Below are positions 1 to 7,480 of a stretch of DNA of 64,000 bases, one piece after another. The stretch is from Blastococcus sp. Marseille-P5729. GTDB lineage: Bacteria; Actinomycetota; Actinomycetes; Mycobacteriales; Antricoccaceae. Both the position numbers and the translations under genes were made by a program. The notes beneath the pieces were generated by a model, which was given only the letters and a program-made list of their open reading frames with translations, ran no database searches and was not told the DNA's origin. How positions within the stretch are numbered: position 1 is the stretch's first letter; each line of letters starts with the position of its first letter. The stretch is from contig NZ_OMPO01000002.1 in the NCBI RefSeq assembly GCF_900292035.1, positions 310,001 to 374,000 of the forward strand. Reading direction: 5' to 3'.

Positions 1-987
1 ACACTGGCCCAGTTCGCCTCCCTGCCTGCGAACCAGGTGTCAGCGCGGTTCGGCGCCGAGGGAGCGCACGCCCACCGTCTCGCCACCGGGCTCGAGCAGC
101 GGCGGCTGGCGGTGCGCACGCCCCCGCCCGAGCTGTCGGTGCTCATCGACCTCGATCCCCCGCTCGATCGCGTTGACGTCGTCGCGTTCACCATGCGTCA
201 GCATGCCGACCGATTCGTCGCCCAGCTGGCCCGTCACGACCTGGTGTGCACCGCCCTCGAGGTGCGGCTGACCGATGAGCGGGATGCCGCATCCCAGCGG
301 GTCTGGCGGCATCCCCGCTGGTTCACCGCAGCCGATGTCGTCGACCGCGTCCGGTGGCAGGTGCAGGCGGCCAGCCCCGCGAACGGCGCAGCCAAGCTCG
401 GCATCGACGGCGGCGGGGTGTTGCTGGGTGCGCTGAGCACCATCGAGCTGGTCCCCCGTGAGCTGGACCGGGTTGGTGAGCATCCCGACCAGCTCTACGA
501 TCGGGGTCGCGACGACGAGAAGGTGCACCGTGCCTTCACCCGGGTGCAGAGCATGCTCGACCACACCGCGATCCTCACCCCGACCCGCAGTGGTGGCCGC
601 TCTCCCCGCGAGTTCTGCACCCTCACCCCCTGGGGTGAAAGCCCCGCGCCCCGTCGCGATCCGCTCGCCCCCTGGCCCGGACGGCTCCCCGACCCGGCGC
701 CGTCCCAGCTGCTCTCTCCACCCGAGTCGGTGATCGTGCACGGTGATACCGGCGTCCTCACCGTAGACGACCGTGGCTTTCTCAGCGAGAAACCTACAGG
801 TATTCGTTACCGGGACGGACGCCGCGAGAAGGTCACCGCGTGGGCCGGGCCCTGGCACAGCGACGAGCGCTGGTGGGACCTCGCCGCTGGCCGTGAGCTC
901 GCCCGCATCCAAGCAGTGACCGCGAAGTGCGCCTACCTGCTGGTCCACTCGTCTACCGGATGGTGGCTGGAAGGCATCTATGACTAG
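1..987 (+). CDS. imuB: ImuB-type Y-family DNA polymerase homologue, 3' part only
   Basis: The reading frame is open from base 1, so the true start lies upstream of the window and only about 328 C-terminal residues are present. They match the C-terminal part of ImuB, the catalytically inactive Y-family polymerase homologue that bridges ImuA' and DnaE2 with the beta clamp during damage-induced mutagenesis. Visible features are the little-finger-like segment after the ARFGAEGAHAHRLATGLEQ motif and a long C-terminal tail with a conserved block around DRGFLSEKPTGIRYRDG. The downstream neighbour is dnaE2, 51 bp away on the same strand, which is the usual mutasome order. The polymerase active-site region is outside the window, so loss of catalytic residues cannot be checked here. 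Confidence 0.88.
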   Translation, partial: TLAQFASLPANQVSARFGAEGAHAHRLATGLEQRRLAVRTPPPELSVLIDLDPPLDRVDVVAFTMRQHADRFVAQLARHDLVCTALEVRLTDERDAASQRVWRHPRWFTAADVVDRVRWQVQAASPANGAAKLGIDGGGVLLGALSTIELVPRELDRVGEHPDQLYDRGRDDEKVHRAFTRVQSMLDHTAILTPTRSGGRSPREFCTLTPWGESPAPRRDPLAPWPGRLPDPAPSQLLSPPESVIVHGDTGVLTVDDRGFLSEKPTGIRYRDGRREKVTAWAGPWHSDERWWDLAAGRELARIQAVTAKCAYLLVHSSTGWWLEGIYD

Positions 988-1038
988 ACACCCACATCCC
1001 CACCCTTCGCTTTCGGAGCTCATGGTGGGGGGTCACTG

Positions 1039-4000
1039 ATGGGGTGGAATAACCCGCCGGTCTCGTGGTCGGAGCTGGAGCGGCGACTGTCGTCCACCGT
1101 CCACGCCGACGGCCTTCCCGTTCCGGACGGCGGCGACTCCCCTGCCTGGAGCAGACATCGACCGAGCTACCAGGCACCCGACGAAGGACCCCGCCGGCCG
1201 GACGGCCCGGTCGTGCCGTACGCCGAGCTGCACTGTCACTCGAACTTCTCCTTTCTCGACGGGGCAAGCCATCCCGAGGAGCTGGTCGAGGAGGCGGTGC
1301 GGCTCGGTCTGACCGGGTTGGCGATCACCGACCACGACGGCCTGCAGGGGGTCGTGCGGATGGCGGACGCCGCCCGCGAGTACGACCTCCCCACGGTGTT
1401 CGGCGCCGAGCTGTCGCTCGAGCTCACCGGTCCGCAGAACGGCGTCCCGGACCCAGAAGGCCCACACCTGCTCGTGCTGGCCCGCGGCACTGAGGGCTAC
1501 CACCGGCTCGCCGGAGTGATCACCGACGCCCAGCTCGCCGGCGGCGAGAAGGGCAAGCCGGTGTACTCGCTGGAGGCGCTGGCCGATCGCGGCGAGGGCC
1601 ACTGGGTGGTGCTGACCGGCTGCCGCAAGGGCCTGGTTCCACGGGCGTTGGCCGGCGTGCAGGGTGAGCTGCTCGGGACGGCCGGCTCCAGCAACCGCAG
1701 CGACCGGCTCTCTGCCGCGATGCGCGAGCTGGATCGGCTGCAGGCGCTGTTCGGGCGCGACAACGTCGTCGTCGAGCTCTCCACCCACGGCCATCCCCTC
1801 GATCACGAGCGCAACGACGTCCTGTGGGAGATCGCCAGATCCACTGGCACGCAAGCGATCGCGACCAACAACGTGCACTATGCGACGCCCGAGCGGCGAC
1901 GCCTGGCGATGGCGGTGGCCGCTGTCCGTGCCCGCCGCAGCCTCGACGAGCTCGACGGATGGCTGCCGGTCACCGGCCAGGCACACCTGCGCTCCGGTGC
2001 CGAGATGCTGCGACTGCACGCGCCGTACGCCGGGGTCGTGCAGGGCGCCGCCGATCTCGCCGCGCAGCTGGCCTTCCCGCTACGCTCGGCCGCGCCCGAG
2101 CTGCCGCATCTCGACGTCCCCGACGGCTACGACCTGATGGGCTGGCTGCGGGAGCTGACCTGGCGCGGAGCGCGCGAGCACTACGGCAACCCCGAGAACC
2201 CCATCCACGCCGAGGCCTACCCGCGGCTGGAGAAGGAGCTGCAGGTCATCGAGGACAAGGACTTCCCGGGCTACTTCCTGATCGTGCATGACATCGTGCA
2301 GTTCGCCAGACGCAACGGGATCCTCTGCCAGGGTCGCGGCTCAGCGGCGAACTCGGCGGTCTGCTACGCGCTGGGCATCACCGCAGTCGACTCGGTGCGC
2401 TACGGGCTGCCGTTCGAGCGGTTCCTCTCCGAGACCCGCAACGAGGAGCCCGACATCGACGTCGACATCGACTCCGAGCGCCGCGAGGAGGTGATCCAGT
2501 ATGTCTACGAGAAGTACGGGCGCCGCAACGCCGCACAGGTCGCCAACGTGATCACCTACCGGCCGCGGTCCGCCGTCCGCGACATGGCCAAGGCGCTCGG
2601 CTACAGCGTCGGCCAGCAGGATGCGTGGTCGAAACGGATCGACGGGTGGCATGCCGTGCGCGCCGACAACGCGGGCAGCGAGCCTGATGACCCGGGCCAA
2701 ATCCCGGAGGATGTGCTCGAGCTGGCGAACGACCTGCTGAAGTTCCCGCGCCACCTGGGAATCCACTCCGGCGGCATGGTGCTGACCCGGCAACCGGTCG
2801 GCGAGGTATGCCCCATCGAGCACGCGCGCATGGAGAACCGCACCGTGCTGCAGTGGGACAAGGACGACTGTGCATCGATGCGGCTGGTGAAGTTTGACCT
2901 GCTGGGGCTCGGGATGCTCTCGGCGCTCAGCTACTGCATGGACCTCGTCGAGGCGCACCTCGGTGAGCGGTGGACGCTCGCGACTATGCCCAAGGAGGAG
3001 AAGGGGGTCTACGACCAGATCTGCCGGGCCGACACCGTCGGGCTGTTCCAGATCGAGAGCCGCGCCCAGATGGCAACCCTGCCTCGGCTGCGGCCGCGGA
3101 CCTTCTACGACCTGGTGATCGAGGTGGCGCTGATCCGTCCCGGGCCGATCCAGGGCGGCGCCATCCACCCGTACATCCGGCGCCGTCGCGGGAGCGAGCC
3201 GGTCACCTACGAGCATCCGTCGCTCGAGCCGGTGCTGCGCAGAACCCTTGGTGTGCCGCTGTTCCAGGAGCAGCTGATGCAGATCGCGATGGCGGTAGGT
3301 GGATGCAGCGGAGCGGACGCCGACCTGCTGCGCCGCGCGATGGGCTCCAAGCGCGGCGTGGAGAAGATCGAGCGGCTCAAGCAGAAGCTGTACGACGGCA
3401 TGGCGGCCAACGGTGTCACCGGCGCGCTGGCCGACTCGATCTACGACAAGATCGAGGCCTTCGCCAACTTCGGGTTCGCCGAGTCGCACTCGATCTCGTT
3501 CGCGTTGCTGGTCTATGCCAGCGCGTGGCTCCGGCTGCACTACCCCGGCGCCTTCCTGTGCTCGCTGCTGCAGGCGCAGCCGATGGGCTTCTACTCGCCG
3601 CAGAGCCTGGTCGCGGACGCCCGTCGGCACGGCGTCGAGGTACGACGTCCCGACATCCAGCTGTCCGATGTGCACGCCGGGCTCGAGCCGCTGGATCTCG
3701 ACTGCGGCATCTGCCCGCCCCGCCGGGTGCGCGCCATGCCGACCGGGGATCCCCGCTGTGTGGAGGATCCCGAGCTCACCGAAGGTTCCATGACGTGGGA
3801 GCCAGTCGGCGACTTCGACAGCGATGCGCACCGCCGCGACGGCCGGTTCGCCGTACGGCTCGGCTTGTCGTCGGTGCGCGGCATCGGCACGGATCTCGCC
3901 CAGAGGATCGTCGACGCGCGCGGCGAGGGCCGTTTCGAGAGCATGGCCGACGTCGTACGCCGCACCGGGCTGACCACCGCCCAGACCGAGGCGCTGGCGA

Positions 4001-4572
4001 CGTCGGGCGCGTTCGAGTGCTTCGACCTCGATCGGCGCCGCGCGCTGTGGGACGCCGGGCCGGCGTCCCAGGAGCACGCCGACCGGCTGCCGGGCTCGGG
4101 TTCTCCGCTGGAGGCTCCCGTGCTGCCCGAGATGACTCGCGGCGAGCTGAGCATGTCGGATCTGTGGGCCACCGGCATCACCCCTGACGATCATCCGATG
4201 ACGCACCTGCGAACGGCGCTCGACGCGCGCGGCGTGGTGACCGCGGCCGGGCTCGCAGGAGTACCGAGCGGCACCCGGGTGCATGCCGCGGGCGTCGTGA
4301 CCCACCGGCAACGGCCCGCGACGGCGTCCGGGGTGACTTTCATGAACCTCGAGGACGAGACCGGCATGGTCAACGTCGTCATCCCGGTACCGGTGTGGAA
4401 CCGGCACCTGCGGGTGGCCCGCGAGTCGTCCGCGCTGGTGATTCGCGGGGTGGTGGAGAAGAACGACGGCGCGATCAACCTCGTGGCGGAGCGGCTCGAT
4501 CGCTTGCAGATCAGCATCTCCAGCATGGCGCCGACCAGCGCTCTGCCGAGCATGTCCCGCGACTTCCGCTGA
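1039..4572 (+). CDS. dnaE2: Error-prone DNA polymerase III alpha subunit DnaE2
   Basis: 1177 residues, the usual length for DnaE2. It performs translesion synthesis with ImuA' and ImuB under SOS conditions. The N-terminus MGWNNPPVSWSELE is typical of actinobacterial DnaE2. A PHP domain follows at about residues 58-270 (YAELHCHSNFSFLDGASHP, then ITDHDG). The polymerase catalytic acidic motif PDIDVDID is at residues 471-478. An OB-fold follows near residues 1070-1150 (FMNLEDETGMVNVV). It lacks the extended C-terminal clamp and tau region of replicative DnaE1. The chosen ATG lies 51 bp after imuB, in an apparent operon. No LexA box is visible between the two genes; a promoter would be expected upstream of imuA', outside the window. 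Confidence 0.95.
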   Translation: MGWNNPPVSWSELERRLSSTVHADGLPVPDGGDSPAWSRHRPSYQAPDEGPRRPDGPVVPYAELHCHSNFSFLDGASHPEELVEEAVRLGLTGLAITDHDGLQGVVRMADAAREYDLPTVFGAELSLELTGPQNGVPDPEGPHLLVLARGTEGYHRLAGVITDAQLAGGEKGKPVYSLEALADRGEGHWVVLTGCRKGLVPRALAGVQGELLGTAGSSNRSDRLSAAMRELDRLQALFGRDNVVVELSTHGHPLDHERNDVLWEIARSTGTQAIATNNVHYATPERRRLAMAVAAVRARRSLDELDGWLPVTGQAHLRSGAEMLRLHAPYAGVVQGAADLAAQLAFPLRSAAPELPHLDVPDGYDLMGWLRELTWRGAREHYGNPENPIHAEAYPRLEKELQVIEDKDFPGYFLIVHDIVQFARRNGILCQGRGSAANSAVCYALGITAVDSVRYGLPFERFLSETRNEEPDIDVDIDSERREEVIQYVYEKYGRRNAAQVANVITYRPRSAVRDMAKALGYSVGQQDAWSKRIDGWHAVRADNAGSEPDDPGQIPEDVLELANDLLKFPRHLGIHSGGMVLTRQPVGEVCPIEHARMENRTVLQWDKDDCASMRLVKFDLLGLGMLSALSYCMDLVEAHLGERWTLATMPKEEKGVYDQICRADTVGLFQIESRAQMATLPRLRPRTFYDLVIEVALIRPGPIQGGAIHPYIRRRRGSEPVTYEHPSLEPVLRRTLGVPLFQEQLMQIAMAVGGCSGADADLLRRAMGSKRGVEKIERLKQKLYDGMAANGVTGALADSIYDKIEAFANFGFAESHSISFALLVYASAWLRLHYPGAFLCSLLQAQPMGFYSPQSLVADARRHGVEVRRPDIQLSDVHAGLEPLDLDCGICPPRRVRAMPTGDPRCVEDPELTEGSMTWEPVGDFDSDAHRRDGRFAVRLGLSSVRGIGTDLAQRIVDARGEGRFESMADVVRRTGLTTAQTEALATSGAFECFDLDRRRALWDAGPASQEHADRLPGSGSPLEAPVLPEMTRGELSMSDLWATGITPDDHPMTHLRTALDARGVVTAAGLAGVPSGTRVHAAGVVTHRQRPATASGVTFMNLEDETGMVNVVIPVPVWNRHLRVARESSALVIRGVVEKNDGAINLVAERLDRLQISISSMAPTSALPSMSRDFR

Positions 4573-4630
4573 CACAGAGCATCACCAGACGCCGCAACTC
4601 TCATACTGAAGGGGACGTCGGAGGTGACGA

Positions 4631-5836
4631 ATGCGCGCTACGGATGCGGCCGGGATCGTCCGGCTGCTCGGTCTCGGGGCGCGTGGCGTACGGTCCGTCG
4701 TCGAACAGACCCATCTCGCGGTGCAGCAGACGGTCTATCGCGGCATCGCAACGGCCACCAGCACCCGTGCCGAACCGGTCGGCCGCGCCCACGACGGCTA
4801 TGTGGCTGGAATCCACCGACTTGTTGACGCGGGTCTGCTGGGCGCCGAGCACCTCGCGCGCGCCATCGTCCTGCACCGCGTCGCCGGTGCTGACCCGCTC
4901 ACCGACTCGAGCCGCGCTGCCGCCGTCGTGGCCGTCATCAACGGGTTGTACGGCGACCGCCTGCACGACCACGAGCACGCGCTCGCGCCTGGAATGACCC
5001 TGCGCGCCGGGCAGTCCGACGTCCCGCTTACTGACGAGGGGCTCGCGGCCGCCTATCCGGAAGCCTCCGGCCGGCTCGTCGTCTTCGTGCACGGGCTGAT
5101 GGAGACCGAGACCTCGTGGAGCTTCCGCGCCACGAAACGCCACGGGCAGGCCGAAGCCAGCTACGCCTCCCTGCTCACGCGAGACACTGGGCGAACGTCG
5201 CTGCTGGTCCGCTACAACACCGGCCGGGCGATCGCCGACAACGGCCTCGCCCTCGGTGCGCTGCTGGAGTCCGTCGTACGGCACTGGCCGGTGCCGGTGC
5301 GCGACATCGCGCTCATCGGGCACTCGATGGGCGGGCTGGTCATGCACAGCGCACTCGCGCAGCGCGAATCGGACGCCGACTGCACCGACCTGGTCTCCAC
5401 GACGGTCACCCTGGGCACGCCCTACCTCGGCGCTCCCCTGGAACGAGGCGCCGACGCGCTCGCCCGTCATGCGGCCAAGGTGCCCCCGGCGCGCTGGCTC
5501 GCGGAGCTGGTCACGGCACGCAGCGAGGGCATCAAGAACCTGGGCGACGGGCTCGGACCGCACTCGCAGCTGACGCAGGACGCCGGACACGCCCGCCGTC
5601 ACTACCTCGTGTTCGCGACCGTCGTCCCGGGCGGTGCCGGCCGGCTGCGCGATATCACCGGTGACGTGATCGTCCCGACCGCCAGCGCCGCCGGCGGCTA
5701 CCCGCTGCCCTTCGCGGACGACGAACGGGCCTGCGTGCTGCACCTGCCGGGGCACCACCACATGGACCTGCTGAACAGCCCGGTCCTCTACGAGCACCTG
5801 CTGGGCTGGCTCACCAACGACGTCCACCCTGAGTAG
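4631..5836 (+). CDS. Alpha/beta-hydrolase (PGAP1/lipase-like), putative esterase
   Basis: 401 residues. The nucleophile elbow GHSMGG places the catalytic serine at residue 232. An upstream HGLMETETSW block (near residue 155) gives the oxyanion-hole HG. A late HLPGHHHMDLL block supplies the likely catalytic histidine. The first 130 residues resemble no catalytic domain and contain VEQTHLAVQQTVY, seen in lipase-like proteins of the PGAP1/triacylglycerol-lipase group. No signal peptide is visible. A GGAGGTG ribosome-binding site at 4620-4626 supports ATG 4631. The substrate is unknown. The gene follows dnaE2 after 58 bp but probably has its own function. Confidence 0.75.
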   Translation: MRATDAAGIVRLLGLGARGVRSVVEQTHLAVQQTVYRGIATATSTRAEPVGRAHDGYVAGIHRLVDAGLLGAEHLARAIVLHRVAGADPLTDSSRAAAVVAVINGLYGDRLHDHEHALAPGMTLRAGQSDVPLTDEGLAAAYPEASGRLVVFVHGLMETETSWSFRATKRHGQAEASYASLLTRDTGRTSLLVRYNTGRAIADNGLALGALLESVVRHWPVPVRDIALIGHSMGGLVMHSALAQRESDADCTDLVSTTVTLGTPYLGAPLERGADALARHAAKVPPARWLAELVTARSEGIKNLGDGLGPHSQLTQDAGHARRHYLVFATVVPGGAGRLRDITGDVIVPTASAAGGYPLPFADDERACVLHLPGHHHMDLLNSPVLYEHLLGWLTNDVHPE

Positions 5837-5865
5837 CCCGCGAGCGCGGCTGGCAGAGTGTGGGC

Positions 5866-6357
5866 ATGAGCGAATCGGACCATCCCCTCACCGCCACCCT
5901 CGAAGAGCCGAGCATCTGGTTCGACGACATCGAGGTCGGCCAGGTATTCGAGCTGGGCTCGGTAGTCGCCGAGCACGACGAGGTGCTCGCCTTCGCCAAG
6001 CGCTACGACCCGCAGTGGTACCACGTCAACGAGCAGGCCGCGAAGCGCAGCCCGTGGGGCCAGATCATCGCCTCGGGCTGGTGGACCGGCTCGAGCATGA
6101 TGCGGCTGTACGTCGACGGCTTTCTGTCGAAGATCGCCCCCGATGCCTCCCCCGGCATGGAGAACGTCCGCTGGCACAAGGCGGTCTACCTCGGCGACGA
6201 GCTGCGTGGCCGGATCACGATCGTCGACAAGAAGGACTCCTCGCGGGGCCCGCACCTGGGCACGCTCACGATCAGCTGGGAGGTGCTGCGCGGCGAGGAC
6301 ATCGTCATGAGCTTCGTCGGGCGCGGCTGGTTCCACAAGCGGACGCCGTCCGCCTGA
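5866..6357 (+). CDS. MaoC-like (R)-hydratase / acyl dehydratase
   Basis: 163 residues from ATG 5866; a GTG two codons upstream is an alternative. This is a single hot-dog domain of the MaoC family, which hydrates or dehydrates enoyl-CoA-type thioesters. The catalytic Asp and His lie in YDPQWYHVNEQAA, followed by the helix segment SPWGQIIASGWWTGS, the usual substrate-binding stretch in this family. Length is normal for single-domain MaoC proteins. The neighbours (hydrolase upstream, fdhD downstream) do not indicate a pathway, so the natural acyl substrate is not assigned. Confidence 0.82.
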   Translation: MSESDHPLTATLEEPSIWFDDIEVGQVFELGSVVAEHDEVLAFAKRYDPQWYHVNEQAAKRSPWGQIIASGWWTGSSMMRLYVDGFLSKIAPDASPGMENVRWHKAVYLGDELRGRITIVDKKDSSRGPHLGTLTISWEVLRGEDIVMSFVGRGWFHKRTPSA

Positions 6358-6370
6358 ACCAGACCTGCCG

Positions 6371-6413
6371 TGGGTTGGTCAGGGCGATGGCGCGCCCAGC
6401 CCTGACCAACCCA
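6371..6413. repeat. Intergenic hairpin, dispersed family B, copy 1
   Basis: Perfect 15-bp arms, TGGGTTGGTCAGGGC (6371-6385) and its complement (6399-6413), around a 13-nt loop. The right arm and the following bases CACCGCAGAACGGGC recur, slightly changed, at 16213-16240. It lies between the MaoC gene and fdhD, which run in the same direction. It has no U-tract, so it is more likely a dispersed palindrome than a dedicated terminator. Confidence 0.75.
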
Positions 6414-6457
6414 CCGCAGAACGGGCAGCACGCCAGGAGCCACCATATGCTCGCAGG

Positions 6458-7300
6458 ATGAGCAGGCTGACCACCCGGCGCCGGATCGAGCGCATCGACC
6501 TCGCGCGCGGCACCCGCGTGGCCAAGACCGACTCGCTCGCCGGCGAGGAGCCGCTCGAGATCAGGGTCGGCGGGCAGCCGCTGACCGTCACGATGCGTAC
6601 GCCGGGGCACGACGTCGAGCTGGTGCACGGCTTCTTGCTGTCCGAGGGCGTGATCGGCAGCCGCGAGGACCTGATGACCGCGCGCTACTGCGACGGATCG
6701 GTGACCATCGAGGAGACCGGGGTCGCGGCCAACACCTACAACGTGCTGGACGTCGAGCTCACGACCGACGCTGCGCTGCGCGCCGCCCAGGCGGTTCGCA
6801 GCTTCGGCACCACCAGTTCCTGCGGAGTGTGCGGCTCCGCGAGCATCGACGACGTCGAACGGCAGAGCCACTTTCCCGTCGCCGCGGGAAAGCCGGTCGT
6901 CGACGCGCAGCTGGTCACGCGTCTACCGCACCTGCTGCGCGAGCAGCAGAAGGTGTTCGGCAAGACCGGTGGACTGCACGGTGCCGGGCTGTTCGACGTG
7001 GAGAGCAGCACGTTGCTGGTCCGCGAGGACGTCGGGCGGCACAATGCGGCCGACAAGGTGATCGGCGCCGCGGTGATGGAGGGCCGGCTGCCGCTGGCGA
7101 CCGGCGTCCTCGTGCTCAGCGGCCGGGTCTCGTTCGAGCTGGTGCAGAAGGCGGCCATGGCGGGGATCGGGATGGCGGGGGCGGGGGCCGCCCCGTCCTC
7201 CCTCGCGGGCGCTCTCGGGGGCCGCCTGGGCATCACCGTCGCTGCGTTCGTCCGCGGCGAGTCGTTCAATCTCTACACCCCCCCGGACCGCGTGGTCTGA
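6458..7300 (+). CDS. fdhD: Formate dehydrogenase accessory sulfurtransferase FdhD
   Basis: 280 residues, normal for FdhD. The protein transfers sulfur from a cysteine desulfurase to the molybdenum cofactor of formate dehydrogenases. The essential CxxC motif is in SSCGVCG, with cysteines 122 and 125. Other hallmarks are EEPLEIRVGG near the N-terminus, GLHGAGLF, and EDVGRHNAADKVIG, which is the cofactor-binding DVGRHNA signature. The end carries the AFVRGESFNLYT block typical of the family. No formate dehydrogenase subunit lies in this window, so its client enzyme must be encoded elsewhere. Start ATG 6458 was chosen because family similarity begins within the first 15 residues. Confidence 0.95.
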   Translation: MSRLTTRRRIERIDLARGTRVAKTDSLAGEEPLEIRVGGQPLTVTMRTPGHDVELVHGFLLSEGVIGSREDLMTARYCDGSVTIEETGVAANTYNVLDVELTTDAALRAAQAVRSFGTTSSCGVCGSASIDDVERQSHFPVAAGKPVVDAQLVTRLPHLLREQQKVFGKTGGLHGAGLFDVESSTLLVREDVGRHNAADKVIGAAVMEGRLPLATGVLVLSGRVSFELVQKAAMAGIGMAGAGAAPSSLAGALGGRLGITVAAFVRGESFNLYTPPDRVV

Positions 7301-7480
7301 GGCCTCAGCTGGCCGGCTTGGGACGCAGCCCGTCGGCGTCGAGGGAACCACGACGGTGATCGTCACGCACGACCCGCTGGTCGCCGCGCGCCGCCGGTCG
7401 CTTCACTCCCCTCATCGATGACCTCAGAAGGACCAATCGGGCAGCCACCTTCGTCCGCGAACGGCTTTTGCAACGCACCA

